Positions 8,821 to 16,762 of a stretch of DNA of 41,557 nt are shown in pieces. The position numbers and the translations under genes are program-made. The notes below the pieces were generated by a model, which was not told the origin of the DNA, searched no databases, and saw only the letters and a program-made list of their open reading frames with translations. The stretch covers positions 1 through 41,557 of the forward strand of contig NZ_BCTM01000034.1 in NCBI RefSeq assembly GCF_001571285.1, written 5' to 3'. Each line of letters starts with the position of its first letter. Position 1 is the stretch's first letter. Source of the DNA: Kluyvera cryocrescens NBRC 102467 (GTDB lineage: Bacteria; Pseudomonadota; Gammaproteobacteria; Enterobacterales; Enterobacteriaceae).

Positions 8821-9425
8821 TTCACCTCTCCTTGTTGCGTCTGGAATAGCGACAGATCGCCTAAATCGGTGTGGAAGGTCAGCTCGCGTTTACGGCGGCT
8901 GGCGCGGGCGATGTCGGTGTTATTGACCAGGTGCAGCGCTTTCGTTGGGCAGGTTCGAACACAGGCCGGTCCTTGCTCATCGAAATGGCACAGGTCGCAT
9001 TTCACCGCGATAGCGCGTACGCCTGGCACCCAATCCAGCAGCGTACTGACGCGTGCCGGAGCCGGCGGCGCGGGCAGCGCTTTCGGGGAGTTGGCATTCG
9101 CCGGGATGTCCAGCGGGCGACTGCCGGAAAATTCAATGGCACCAAACGGGCAGGCAATGCCGCAAAGTTTGCAGCTCACGCACAGGCTTTCATTAAGCTG
9201 TACGGCCCCATCAACGCGGGTAATGGCATTAACCGGGCACACCCCGGCGCAAGGCGCGTCTTCGCAGTGGTGACACATCTGCGGCGCGGATTCTTTTTCA
9301 TTGAGCATTACTCTAAGCCGCGGCATCGATTGCAGGCCGTGATGGCGATGCGTTTCCGCGCAGGCCGCTTCACAGGTACGGCAGCCGATACAAACGGTAG
9401 AGTCAGCAATTACAAAACGATTCAC
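8817..9425 (-). CDS. hycB: formate hydrogenlyase iron-sulfur subunit HycB
   Basis: Electron carrier between formate dehydrogenase H (FdhF, not in this window) and the hydrogenase module, with four 4Fe-4S motifs of the HycB/HydN/DmsB type. The product is 202 residues (E. coli 203). Motifs in order are CIGCRTCEAACAETH, CHHCEDAPCAGVCPVNA, CVSCKLCGIACPFGA and CDLCHFDEQGPACVRTCP. No signal peptide or membrane anchor is seen. It is separated from hycA by 83 bases that hold FhlA-like sites, so transcription of hycB onward may receive extra input here. Confidence 0.97.
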   Translation of the reverse strand: MNRFVIADSTVCIGCRTCEAACAETHRHHGLQSMPRLRVMLNEKESAPQMCHHCEDAPCAGVCPVNAITRVDGAVQLNESLCVSCKLCGIACPFGAIEFSGSRPLDIPANANSPKALPAPPAPARVSTLLDWVPGVRAIAVKCDLCHFDEQGPACVRTCPTKALHLVNNTDIARASRRKRELTFHTDLGDLSLFQTQQGEVK

Positions 9426-9447
9426 CAGGTCTTCCTCAGGTGATAGT

Positions 9448-9490
9448 CATTTTTGACGAAATCATGCAGACCAGGTGTCATTTCGACACC
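9448..9490. promoter_or_regulatory. FhlA-like binding sites between hycA and hycB
   Basis: CATTTTTGACGAAATC (9448-9463) matches 12 of 16 positions of the FhlA site CATTTCGTACGAAATG as I recall it. Some 11 bases on, GGTGTC-N5-GACACC (9474-9490) is a perfect 6-bp inverted repeat containing CATTTCG. E. coli also carries an FhlA site in the hycA-hycB gap, so conservation of position supports the call. Binding itself is not shown by the sequence. Confidence 0.6.
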
Positions 9491-9508
9491 CGTCGACACA
9501 CCGATAAT

Positions 9509-9976
9509 TCAGGCGAGATTTGCCCGTTGAGGTTCACGAGCCAACTGGCCGAAGTTGACCGGGCTATCGCTCTCCAGCGCGGCATACAAGGTGTTGTATA
9601 CCGGAGAAATTTTATCCAGGTAGTGTTCCAGAACCTGCTCGCGGTCGCGGATATTGACGGTCCCGTCGATAAAGCCGCCGGCGTTGAGTTCAGCGCGCGC
9701 AACGCACTCTTTATTCAGGCCATCGCGGGTTTCCACGAAGTACTCAACGGTATGGCTGTTGAAACCATCAGACAGGCTTACGGACAGTACAAAGTGCTCA
9801 AACAGCACAAAGCTCAGCTCTTTCTCCGGCGCGCAGTTCATGGCGTGATGCAGACGCGCTTTGGACAACGTGATCCCCTGAACCAGAGAGTTACAGTACA
9901 CACGCCATTGATCCTGATGGCGGCGGTGACGATCGGCGATAAAGTCGGCCTTTTCGCTAATTTCCCAAATAGTCAT
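9509..9976 (-). CDS. hycA: formate hydrogenlyase regulatory protein HycA
   Basis: Cytoplasmic negative regulator that counteracts FhlA-dependent activation of the hyc, hyp and fdhF promoters; the mechanism is not well defined. The product is 155 residues (E. coli 153). Conserved stretches such as CNSLVQGITLSKARLHHAM, DGFNSHTVEY and VNIRDREQVLEHYL are recognisable; no DNA-binding motif is obvious. The ATG at 9976 gives the family start MTIWEISEKAD. An AGGAGG (10003-10008) lies 26 bases upstream, too far to be standard; a GTG at 10015 would precede that motif, so it is not favoured. First gene of the leftward operon. Confidence 0.93.
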   Translation of the reverse strand: MTIWEISEKADFIADRHRRHQDQWRVYCNSLVQGITLSKARLHHAMNCAPEKELSFVLFEHFVLSVSLSDGFNSHTVEYFVETRDGLNKECVARAELNAGGFIDGTVNIRDREQVLEHYLDKISPVYNTLYAALESDSPVNFGQLAREPQRANLA

Positions 9977-10009
9977 GTCGGTTACCCGGTTAATAGAAAC
10001 AAGCCTCCT

Positions 10010-10027
10010 AAGCACTTTTCATGCCAT
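10010..10027 (-). promoter_or_regulatory. sigma54 promoter of the hyc operon
   Basis: On the minus strand TGGCATGAAAAGTGCT reads as a -24/-12 element: GG at 10025-10024 and GC at 10013-10012 with exactly 10 bases between. Transcription would start near 10000, about 24 bases before hycA. The sigma54 dependence of hyc is established in E. coli. Confidence 0.8.
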
Positions 10028-10064
10028 ATTTTTAACTTAATGATTTAAATGATTTTTATGTAAA

Positions 10065-10106
10065 TGACATGTCTGCAGTGACATGTCATTTCGTCAAAGT
10101 GACATC
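10065..10106. promoter_or_regulatory. FhlA upstream activating region shared by hyc and hyp
   Basis: Between the two divergent sigma54 promoters is a repeat-rich block: TGACATGTC at 10065-10073, repeated at 10079-10087, then CATTTCGT (10087-10094) within TGTCA-N11-TGACA (10084-10104). CATTTCGT is the left half of the recalled FhlA site. The block lies about 40-80 bases from each promoter, a usual distance for a sigma54 enhancer-binding protein. Confidence 0.65.
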
Positions 10107-10141
10107 GTCATCGACAGTCTTTAACGCACCACCTCAATCTC

Positions 10142-10157
10142 TGGCATCGTTATTGCA
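10142..10157 (+). promoter_or_regulatory. sigma54 promoter of the hyp operon
   Basis: TGGCATCGTTATTGCA has GG at 10143-10144 and GC at 10155-10156 with 10 bases between, the sigma54 spacing. The expected start is near 10168, some 23 bases before the hypA ATG. It mirrors the hyc promoter on the opposite strand. Confidence 0.82.
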
Positions 10158-10190
10158 TTACGTCTGCGAGTAATGAAAACAGGAGGCGTT

Positions 10191-10541
10191 ATGCACGAAA
10201 TTACGCTCTGCCAGCGCGCGCTGGAGATTGTCGAACAGCAGGCCATGCAGAACGGCGCAAAACGCGTTACCGGCGTCTGGATTAAGGTCGGTGCGTTTTC
10301 TTGCGTAGAGACCAGCGCGATGACCTTTTGTTTTGACCTGGTGTGCCGCGGCACGCTGGCTGAAGGCTGTGAACTGCACGTTGAAGAGCAAGAGGCGGAG
10401 TGCTGGTGTGAAGCCTGCCAGCAGTATGTCCAGCTGGTGTCGGTACATGTGCGGCGCTGCCCGCAGTGCAACAGTGACAACCTGCGCATCGTCGCCGACG
10501 ACGGTTTACAGATTCAGCGAATTGAAATTGATCAGGAGTAA
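10191..10541 (+). CDS. hypA: hydrogenase nickel incorporation protein HypA
   Basis: Nickel metallochaperone that works with HypB to insert nickel into hydrogenase-3. The product is 116 residues, as in E. coli. The N-terminal MHEITLCQ supplies His2 for nickel; the structural zinc site is two CxxC pairs, CWCEAC and CPQC. The ATG at 10191 follows AGGAGG (10181-10186); an ATG 18 bases earlier would remove the N-terminal His2 requirement and is rejected. It is the first gene of hypABCDE-fhlA, driven by the sigma54 promoter above; hypB starts 3 bases after its stop. Confidence 0.97.
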   Translation: MHEITLCQRALEIVEQQAMQNGAKRVTGVWIKVGAFSCVETSAMTFCFDLVCRGTLAEGCELHVEEQEAECWCEACQQYVQLVSVHVRRCPQCNSDNLRIVADDGLQIQRIEIDQE

Positions 10542-10544
10542 AGT

Positions 10545-11417
10545 ATGTGTAGCACCTGTGGTTGTGCCGAAGGCAACCTCTATATAGAGGGCGATGAACG
10601 TAACCCGCATTCCCTGTTCCGCAGCGCCCCCTTCGCACCGGCAGGCCGTCCGGCCCTGTCGATTACCGGCGTTCGAACCCAGGAATTCCAGCCGCAGGCG
10701 GCCGATAATGGCGATCTGCACTACGGTCACGGCGAAGCCGGGACCCACGCGCCGGGCATGAGCCAGCGGCGGATGCTGGAAGTGGAAATCGACGTGCTGG
10801 ATAAAAACAACCAGATTGCCGCCCGTAACCGCGCGCGCTTTGCTGCCCGCGAACAGCTGGTGCTAAACCTGGTTTCCAGCCCAGGCTCCGGTAAAACCAC
10901 CCTGCTCACCGAAACGCTAATGCGCCTGAAAGACAGCGTGTCCTGCGCGGTCATCGAAGGCGACCAGCAGACGGTCAACGACGCCGCGCGCATTCGCGCC
11001 ACCGGCACGCCGGCGATTCAGGTCAACACCGGTAAGGGCTGCCACCTCGATGCGCAGATGATTGCCGATGCCTCGCCGCGGCTGCCGCTTGAAAACAACG
11101 GCATTTTGTTTATCGAAAACGTCGGTAACCTGGTGTGCCCAGCGAGCTTTGACCTCGGCGAACGCCATAAAGTGGCAGTGCTGTCGGTCACCGAAGGCGA
11201 AGACAAGCCGCTGAAATACCCGCATATGTTTGCCGCCGCCTCGGTGATGCTGCTGAACAAGGTCGATCTGCTGCCATACCTAAACTTCGACGTCGAGCAG
11301 TGCATCGCCTGCGCCCGTGAAGTGAACCCGAATATTGAAATCATCCTTATCTCCGCCACCAGCGGCGAAGGGATGGAGACATGGCTTAACTGGCTGGAGA
11401 CGCAGCGATGTGCATAG
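10545..11417 (+). CDS. hypB: hydrogenase nickel incorporation GTPase HypB
   Basis: SIMIBI-class GTPase that delivers nickel during [NiFe] hydrogenase maturation. It has 290 residues, as in E. coli. The N-terminal CxxCGC nickel site ([10 protein letters not shown]) is present. There is no long poly-His stretch, only [16 protein letters not shown]. The G domain has Walker [12 protein letters not shown], the metal-site CP region [10 protein letters not shown] and the NKVD specificity motif ([10 protein letters not shown]). The gene overlaps hypC by 10 bases. Confidence 0.98.
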   Translation: MCSTCGCAEGNLYIEGDERNPHSLFRSAPFAPAGRPALSITGVRTQEFQPQAADNGDLHYGHGEAGTHAPGMSQRRMLEVEIDVLDKNNQIAARNRARFAAREQLVLNLVSSPGSGKTTLLTETLMRLKDSVSCAVIEGDQQTVNDAARIRATGTPAIQVNTGKGCHLDAQMIADASPRLPLENNGILFIENVGNLVCPASFDLGERHKVAVLSVTEGEDKPLKYPHMFAAASVMLLNKVDLLPYLNFDVEQCIACAREVNPNIEIILISATSGEGMETWLNWLETQRCA

Positions 11418-11680
11418 GCATTCCCGGACAAATCTCCGCCATTGACGGTGTGCAGGCGAAAGTTGACGTTTGCGGGATTAAGCGCGACGTCGATCTCACC
11501 CTGGTAGGCGCGGTGGACGAAAATGGCCAATCGCGCATTGGCCAATGGGTGCTGGTGCACGTGGGGTTCGCCATGAGCATCATTAACGAAGAAGAGGCGC
11601 GCGACACCCTGGCGGCGCTGGAAAATATGTTTGAAGTCGAGCCGGACGTCGGCGCGCTGTTGTTCGGTGAGGAACGGTAA
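11408..11680 (+). CDS. hypC: hydrogenase maturation factor HypC
   Basis: Chaperone that carries the Fe(CN)2CO moiety on the HypCD complex and delivers it to pre-HycE. The 90 residues match E. coli. The essential N-terminal Cys is in MCIGIPGQI. The ATG overlaps the end of hypB, and the stop overlaps the hypD start by one base (11680), so translation is coupled throughout. HypC is the version specific for hydrogenase-3 in E. coli; the hydrogenase-2 paralogue HybG is not in this window. Confidence 0.97.
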   Translation: MCIGIPGQISAIDGVQAKVDVCGIKRDVDLTLVGAVDENGQSRIGQWVLVHVGFAMSIINEEEARDTLAALENMFEVEPDVGALLFGEER

Positions 11681-12801
11681 TGCGTTTTGTTGATGAATAC
11701 CGGGCGCCAGAGCAGGTAATGCAGCTTATCGCCCACCTGAAATCCCGCGCGCAGCTGCTGTCTTATACCGCCGAGCGCCCGCTGCGCATTATGGAAGTGT
11801 GCGGCGGTCATACCCACGCAATTTTCAAATTCGGCCTCGACCAACTGCTGCCGGAGAATATCGAGTTTATCCACGGCCCAGGTTGCCCGGTGTGCGTGCT
11901 GCCGATGGGACGCATCGATACCTGTATTGAAATCGCCAGCCATTCCGAGGTGATTTTCTGCACCTTTGGCGATGCTATGCGCGTACCGGGGAAAAACGGG
12001 TCGCTGATGCAGGCCAAAGCGCGCGGCGCGGATATTCGTATCGTTTATTCGCCGATGGACGCTCTAAAACTGGCGCAGCAAAATCCGGATCGCAAAGTGG
12101 TGTTCTTCGGTTTAGGCTTTGAAACCACCATGCCGACCACCGCCATCACGCTGCAGCAGGCAAAAGCGCACAATGTCAGCAACTTCTTCTTTTTCTGCCA
12201 GCATATTACGCTCATCCCAACGCTGCGTAGCCTGCTCGATCAGCCGGATAACGGCATCGACGCGTTTCTCGCGCCGGGGCACGTCAGCATGGTTATCGGC
12301 ACTCACGCCTACGGATTTATCGCCAGCGATTATCATCGTCCGCTGGTGGTAGCAGGCTTTGAGCCGGTCGATCTGCTGCAAGGGGTGAATATGCTGGTGG
12401 AGCAAAAAATTGCCGACCACAGCTGTGTTGAAAACCAATACCGCCGCGTGGTGCCGGACGATGGCAATCTGCTGGCACAACGGGCGATTGCCGAGGTCTT
12501 TGCGGTCAAAGGCGACAGCGAATGGCGCGGCCTGGGGTTAATTAATGACTCCGGCGTGCAGTTGACGCCAGCCTATCAATCCTTTGATGCCGAAGCGCAT
12601 TTTAAACCGCAGCCGCAGCGCGTGTGCGATGACCCGCGCGCCCGCTGCGGTGACGTGCTTACCGGGCGCTGTAAACCGCATCAGTGCCCGCTGTTTGGCG
12701 CGACCTGCAATCCACAAAGCGCATTCGGCGCGCTGATGGTCTCCTCAGAAGGAGCCTGCGCCGCCTGGTATCAATATCGCAGTCAGGAAGCAGAAGTATG
12801 A
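11680..12801 (+). CDS. hypD: hydrogenase maturation protein HypD
   Basis: Iron-sulfur scaffold on which the Fe(CN)2CO group is assembled with HypC and HypE. The 373 residues equal E. coli. Landmarks are MEVCGGHTHAI (active-site Cys and His), HGPGCPVCVLP (thiol pair), a GFETTMPTTA segment, and C-terminal 4Fe-4S ligands in CDDPRARCGDVLTGRCKPHQCPLFG-like spacing (residues about 320-350). Its TGA overlaps the hypE ATG (12798-12801). Confidence 0.97.
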   Translation: MRFVDEYRAPEQVMQLIAHLKSRAQLLSYTAERPLRIMEVCGGHTHAIFKFGLDQLLPENIEFIHGPGCPVCVLPMGRIDTCIEIASHSEVIFCTFGDAMRVPGKNGSLMQAKARGADIRIVYSPMDALKLAQQNPDRKVVFFGLGFETTMPTTAITLQQAKAHNVSNFFFFCQHITLIPTLRSLLDQPDNGIDAFLAPGHVSMVIGTHAYGFIASDYHRPLVVAGFEPVDLLQGVNMLVEQKIADHSCVENQYRRVVPDDGNLLAQRAIAEVFAVKGDSEWRGLGLINDSGVQLTPAYQSFDAEAHFKPQPQRVCDDPRARCGDVLTGRCKPHQCPLFGATCNPQSAFGALMVSSEGACAAWYQYRSQEAEV

Positions 12802-13808
12802 AAAGCATTCAGTTAGCCCACGGCAGCGGCGGCCTGGCCATGCAGCAGTTGATCGACAGCCTGTTTATGAAGGCCTTTAATAACCCGTGGCTCGCCGAGC
12901 AAGAGGATCAGGCGCGGATTTCGCTGGCCACGCTTACCGCCCACGGCGATCGTCTAGCCTTTTCCACCGACAGCTACGTTATCGACCCGCTGTTTTTCCC
13001 GGGCGGTAATATCGGCAAACTGGCCGTTTGCGGCACCGCCAACGACGTGGCGGTCAGCGGCGCCGTTCCGCGCTACCTCTCCTGCGGCTTTATTATTGAA
13101 GAAGGGCTGGAGATGGCAACGCTGGAAGCGGTGGTCAACAGCATGGCGGCTACCGCTAAAGCTGCCGATATCGCTATCGTCACCGGCGACACCAAAGTGG
13201 TGGGGCGCGGTGCGGCGGACAAGCTATTCATCAATACCGCCGGGATGGGTGCAATTCCGTCAGATATTCACTGGGGCGCGGCAACCTTAACCCCCGGCGA
13301 TGTGCTGATTGCCAGCGGTACGCTCGGCGACCACGGGGCCACTATCCTCAATCTGCGCGAACATTTGGGGCTCGATGGTGAGCTGCAAAGCGACTGCGCG
13401 GTACTCACGCCGCTGATTCAAAGCCTGCGCCCAATTGCTGGCGTCAAAGCGCTGCGCGACGCCACCCGCGGCGGCGTTAACGCGGTGGCCCACGAGTTTG
13501 CCGCCACCAGCGGATACGGGATTGAAATCCACGAACAGAATTTACCGCTTAAGGATTCCGTGCGCGGCGTGTGCGAATTATTAGGACTGGACGCGCTTAA
13601 CTTCGCTAATGAAGGTAAACTGGTCATCGGCGTCAGCCGGGAAGCGGCCGATGAAGCGCTGGCAACACTGCGCGCCCATCCTTTGGGCTGTGATGCCGCT
13701 ATCATTGGCGAAGTCACTGAACGTCGTGGAGTACGCGTTGCCGGGCTGTACGGCGTGAAACGGACATTAGACCTCCCTCATGCGGAGCCGCTTCCCCGAA
13801 TTTGTTAA
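12798..13808 (+). CDS. hypE: carbamoyl dehydratase HypE
   Basis: Dehydrates the S-carbamoyl group placed on its C-terminal Cys by HypF to a thiocyanate, the source of the cyanide ligands of the NiFe centre. The product is 336 residues with the required C-terminal PRIC. It is a PurM/AIR-synthase-like ATPase: FSTDSYVIDPLFFPGG and GTANDVAVSGA form the N-terminal ATP site, and ATRGGVNAVAHEFA the second domain. The ATG at 12798 overlaps the hypD stop; a longer frame from 12684 is an extension into hypD. HypF, its partner, is not in this window. Confidence 0.97.
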   Translation: MKSIQLAHGSGGLAMQQLIDSLFMKAFNNPWLAEQEDQARISLATLTAHGDRLAFSTDSYVIDPLFFPGGNIGKLAVCGTANDVAVSGAVPRYLSCGFIIEEGLEMATLEAVVNSMAATAKAADIAIVTGDTKVVGRGAADKLFINTAGMGAIPSDIHWGAATLTPGDVLIASGTLGDHGATILNLREHLGLDGELQSDCAVLTPLIQSLRPIAGVKALRDATRGGVNAVAHEFAATSGYGIEIHEQNLPLKDSVRGVCELLGLDALNFANEGKLVIGVSREAADEALATLRAHPLGCDAAIIGEVTERRGVRVAGLYGVKRTLDLPHAEPLPRIC

Positions 13809-13941
13809 CAGATCTCTCAAGGTCTGAATTTTATTATTATTATTAAACCTTATGGATTTCGCGCAGCAGGAGTTCGCCGCTCAACGAAACCCGGAGCAGC
13901 CAATCCTTGCCGCGTGAAATACGGCGGGTTTTATTATTTAT

Positions 13942-13959
13942 TGCGCCCCATGTGGCGCA
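13942..13959 (+). promoter_or_regulatory. hairpin in the fhlA leader
   Basis: TGCGCC-N6-GGCGCA forms a 6-bp GC-rich hairpin ending 16 bases before the fhlA ATG. The downstream ATAGGCAAG is a poor ribosome site. The 167 bases between hypE and fhlA hold no gene; an AT-rich run (13829-13846) precedes this hairpin. In E. coli this region is the target of the OxyS RNA; see findings. Confidence 0.4.
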
Positions 13960-13975
13960 TTTATAGGCAAGCAAC

Positions 13976-16057
13976 ATGTCGTATACACCGATGGGCGATC
14001 TCGGGCAGCAGGGGCTGTTCGATATTACCCGGACGCTTCTCCAACAACCCGATCTCGCCGCGCTCAGCGAAACGCTGGCACAGTTGGCGAAACAATCTGC
14101 GCTGGCGGACAGTGCGGCCATCATTCTGCTACAGCCGGGCAACCAGCGGGCGGGCTATTACGCGACGCGTGAAGCCGGCATCACGCTGGCCTATGAAGAC
14201 GACAATCTGCTGGCTAACGGCCCCGTTAGACGATTACTGTCGCGCCCCGATGCGCTGCACTGTAGCTATAGCGAATTCAGCGAAGCCTGGCCACAGTTGG
14301 CCAAAAGCGAGCTTTATTCCCCCTTTGGCCACTACTGCCTGCTGCCGCTGGCGGCCGAAGGGCGCATTTTTGGTGGCTGCGAATTTATCCGCCAAAACGA
14401 TCAGCCGTGGACGGAAAAAGAGTACCAGCGCCTGCACACCTTTACGCAAATCATCGCCGTGGTCACCGAGCAGATTCAAAGCCGGGTGACCAATAACGTC
14501 GACTACGATCTGCTGTGCCACGAGCGCGATAACTTCCGCATTCTGGTGGCGATCACCAACGCCGTGCTGTCGCGTCTGGATATGGACGAGCTGGTCAGCG
14601 CGGTGGCTAAAGAGATCCACTACTACTTCAATATCGACGCCATCAGCGTGGTGCTGCAAAGCAACCGCAAAGGCAAGCTGAACATCTATTCGACGCACTA
14701 TATCGACGTCAACGATCCGGTTCACGATCAGAGCGAAGTCAATGAGTCGGGCACCCTGACCGAGCGAGTGTTCAAGAGCCAGGAAATGCTGATGCTCAAT
14801 CTCAACGAACAGGACAAGCTCGCCCCGTACGAGCGTCATTTGTTTGAGATGTGGGACGATAAAATTCAGACGCTGTGCCTGCTGCCGCTGATGTCCGGCG
14901 ACAAGATGCTCGGCGTGTTGAAGCTTGCCCAGTGTGATGAAAAGGTCTTTTGCGCCGCCAACCTCAAGCTGCTTAAGCAGATTGCGGAACGCGTGTCGAT
15001 TGCCGTCGACAACGCCCTCGCCTATCAGGAAATCCACCGCCTGAAGGAACGCCTCGTGGACGAAAACCTGGCGCTGACCGAACAGTTGAACAACGTGGAC
15101 GGCGAGTTTGGTGAAATCATCGGCCGCAGCGAAGCAATGTTCAACGTCCTCAAGCAGGTTGAAATGGTGGCTCCCAGCGACAGCACGGTGCTGATCCTCG
15201 GTGAAACCGGCACCGGGAAAGAGCTGATTGCCCGCGCTATCCACAATCTGAGCGGACGTAACGGCCGCCGGATGGTGAAAATGAACTGCGCCGCCATGCC
15301 AGCGGGCCTGCTGGAGAGCGATCTGTTCGGTCACGAACGCGGCGCATTCACCGGCGCCAGCACCCAGCGCATTGGCCGCTTTGAGCTGGCGGATAAAAGC
15401 TCGATGTTCCTCGATGAAGTCGGCGATATGCCGCTTGAGCTGCAGCCAAAGCTGCTGCGCGTCTTACAGGAGCAGGAATTTGAGCGCCTGGGCAGCAACA
15501 AGCTGATCCAGACCGACGTTCGCCTGATCGCCGCCACCAACCGCGATCTCAAACAGATGGTATTGGATCGCGAATTCCGTAGCGATCTCTACTACCGCCT
15601 GAACGTCTTCCCGATCCACCTGCCGCCGCTGCGCGAACGCCCAGAAGATATCCCGCTGCTGGTAAAAGCGTTCACCTTCAAAATTGCCCGCCGTTTGGGG
15701 CGCAACATCGACAGTATTCCGGCTGAAACCCTGCGTACGCTCTGCCAGATGGAATGGCCGGGTAACGTCCGCGAGCTGGAAAACGTGATTGAGCGTGCGG
15801 TGCTGCTGACCCGCGGTAGCGTCTTGCAGCTATCGATGCCTGAACTGGCGTTTGCCAACGAAGAGCCAGAGCCCGCGCCGGTCGCCGAGGCGGCAAAAGA
15901 AGGTGAGGACGAGTATCAGTTGATCGTTCGCGTGCTGAAAGAGACCAACGGCGTCGTCGCTGGAGCTAAAGGTGCGGCACAACGGCTGGGGCTCAAGCGT
16001 ACAACATTGCTTTCCCGAATGAAGCGCCTGGGCATTGATAAAGATGCACTAATGTAA
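13976..16057 (+). CDS. fhlA: formate hydrogenlyase transcriptional activator FhlA
   Basis: Sigma54 enhancer-binding protein that senses formate and activates hyc, hyp and fdhF. It has 693 residues (E. coli 692). The N-terminal half (to about 380) is two GAF-type sensor regions; the AAA+ domain has Walker A LGETGTGKE, the sigma54-contact loop GAFTGA, Walker B MFLDEVGDMP and the arginine-finger region REFRSDLYYRL. A C-terminal Fis-type helix-turn-helix is in AAQRLGLKRTTLLSRMKRLG. There is no phosphoacceptor receiver domain, as expected. It lies 167 bases after hypE in the same direction, as in E. coli, and is probably co-transcribed with hyp. The acidic linker before the HTH (about 625-645) differs from E. 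coli. Confidence 0.98.
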   Translation: MSYTPMGDLGQQGLFDITRTLLQQPDLAALSETLAQLAKQSALADSAAIILLQPGNQRAGYYATREAGITLAYEDDNLLANGPVRRLLSRPDALHCSYSEFSEAWPQLAKSELYSPFGHYCLLPLAAEGRIFGGCEFIRQNDQPWTEKEYQRLHTFTQIIAVVTEQIQSRVTNNVDYDLLCHERDNFRILVAITNAVLSRLDMDELVSAVAKEIHYYFNIDAISVVLQSNRKGKLNIYSTHYIDVNDPVHDQSEVNESGTLTERVFKSQEMLMLNLNEQDKLAPYERHLFEMWDDKIQTLCLLPLMSGDKMLGVLKLAQCDEKVFCAANLKLLKQIAERVSIAVDNALAYQEIHRLKERLVDENLALTEQLNNVDGEFGEIIGRSEAMFNVLKQVEMVAPSDSTVLILGETGTGKELIARAIHNLSGRNGRRMVKMNCAAMPAGLLESDLFGHERGAFTGASTQRIGRFELADKSSMFLDEVGDMPLELQPKLLRVLQEQEFERLGSNKLIQTDVRLIAATNRDLKQMVLDREFRSDLYYRLNVFPIHLPPLRERPEDIPLLVKAFTFKIARRLGRNIDSIPAETLRTLCQMEWPGNVRELENVIERAVLLTRGSVLQLSMPELAFANEEPEPAPVAEAAKEGEDEYQLIVRVLKETNGVVAGAKGAAQRLGLKRTTLLSRMKRLGIDKDALM

Positions 16058-16113
16058 TCACTGTGACTATACTGACCGCTGATTCGATAAACAGTGAATG
16101 GAGGCAGTATCGT

Positions 16114-16542
16114 ATGGCAGTTTCAGCACGTAACCAACTCACCGGTACCATTAGCGCAGTCGCCACCGGCGCGGTCAACGACGAAGTCGAACTGACCCTG
16201 CCGGGTGGGGCAAAGCTGGTCGCTATCGTCACCCACAGCAGTAAAGAAGCACTGGGTCTGGCCAATGGTAAGGAAGCCATTGCCCTGATTAAAGCACCGT
16301 GGGTGACTCTGGCGACCGAAGACTGTGGCCTGAAGTTCTCCGCCCGCAACCAGTTCGCAGGCCAGGTTACCCAAGTGACCGAAGGTGCGGTCAATGCGAC
16401 GGTACACATCAAAGCCGATGCCGGTTTTGACATCGTGGCGGTGATCACCAACGAAAGTCAGCACGAGATGAAGCTGGCTGCAGGCAGCCGCGCTATTGCC
16501 TTAATCAAAGCTTCGGCCATTTTGCTGGCGACCCGCGCGTAA
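16114..16542 (+). CDS. di-Mop molybdate/tungstate-binding protein (ModG-like molbindin)
   Basis: A 142-residue cytoplasmic protein of two tandem Mop/TOBE domains: residues about 1-70 (SARNQLTGTISAVATGAVND ... ALIKAPWVTLAT) and about 73-142 (SARNQFAGQVTQVTEGAVNA ... ALIKASAILLAT). Each repeat has the SARNxxxGxVxxVxxGxVN and ALIKAx-hydrophobic patterns that form the oxyanion sites. This layout and length match ModG of Azotobacter, a molybdate storage protein. The ATG at 16114 follows GGAGG (16100-16104). It starts 56 bases after fhlA in the same direction. An inferred role is buffering molybdate for the molybdopterin formate dehydrogenase of the FHL pathway; this position is not occupied in E. 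coli K-12. Confidence 0.88.
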   Translation: MAVSARNQLTGTISAVATGAVNDEVELTLPGGAKLVAIVTHSSKEALGLANGKEAIALIKAPWVTLATEDCGLKFSARNQFAGQVTQVTEGAVNATVHIKADAGFDIVAVITNESQHEMKLAAGSRAIALIKASAILLATRA

Positions 16543-16583
16543 TCGGATCTCCGCCGGATAAGGTATTTTCGCCGCCTCCGGCA

Positions 16584-16616
16584 AGGTGTAGCGCCACCAT
16601 TGATGGCGCTGCACCT
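16584..16616 (+). terminator. hairpin after the di-Mop gene
   Basis: Arms AGGTGTAGCGCCA and TGGCGCTGCACCT pair over 13 positions (one G-U) with a 7-base loop. It lies 42 bases after the stop. No T-run follows, so it may be a Rho-assisted end or a 3' stabiliser. The remaining bases of 16543-16762 show no gene. Confidence 0.6.
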
Positions 16617-16762
16617 ACCTCTCTCCACCGTTTCCAGCTCTGCTATACCGCATTGAACTCTCAGCGTTTCGTTTCTCTATTTATGAAACACCGTTTTGTG
16701 AATCATTTCGCGTTCTCCCCGATTAATGAATGATAAATAAGCGTTTTCCCTGGGAGATGCTT

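Noticed and set aside
10522-10535. FNR-like TTGAA-ATTG-ATCAG at the end of hypA
   Set aside because: Eight of ten positions match, but it lies only about 10 bases before the hypB start and overlaps its ribosome site, so it cannot be an activating site for hypB.
14234-15334. Long open frame of 366 codons on the minus strand
   Set aside because: It is an antisense shadow of fhlA with no known domain or ribosome site.
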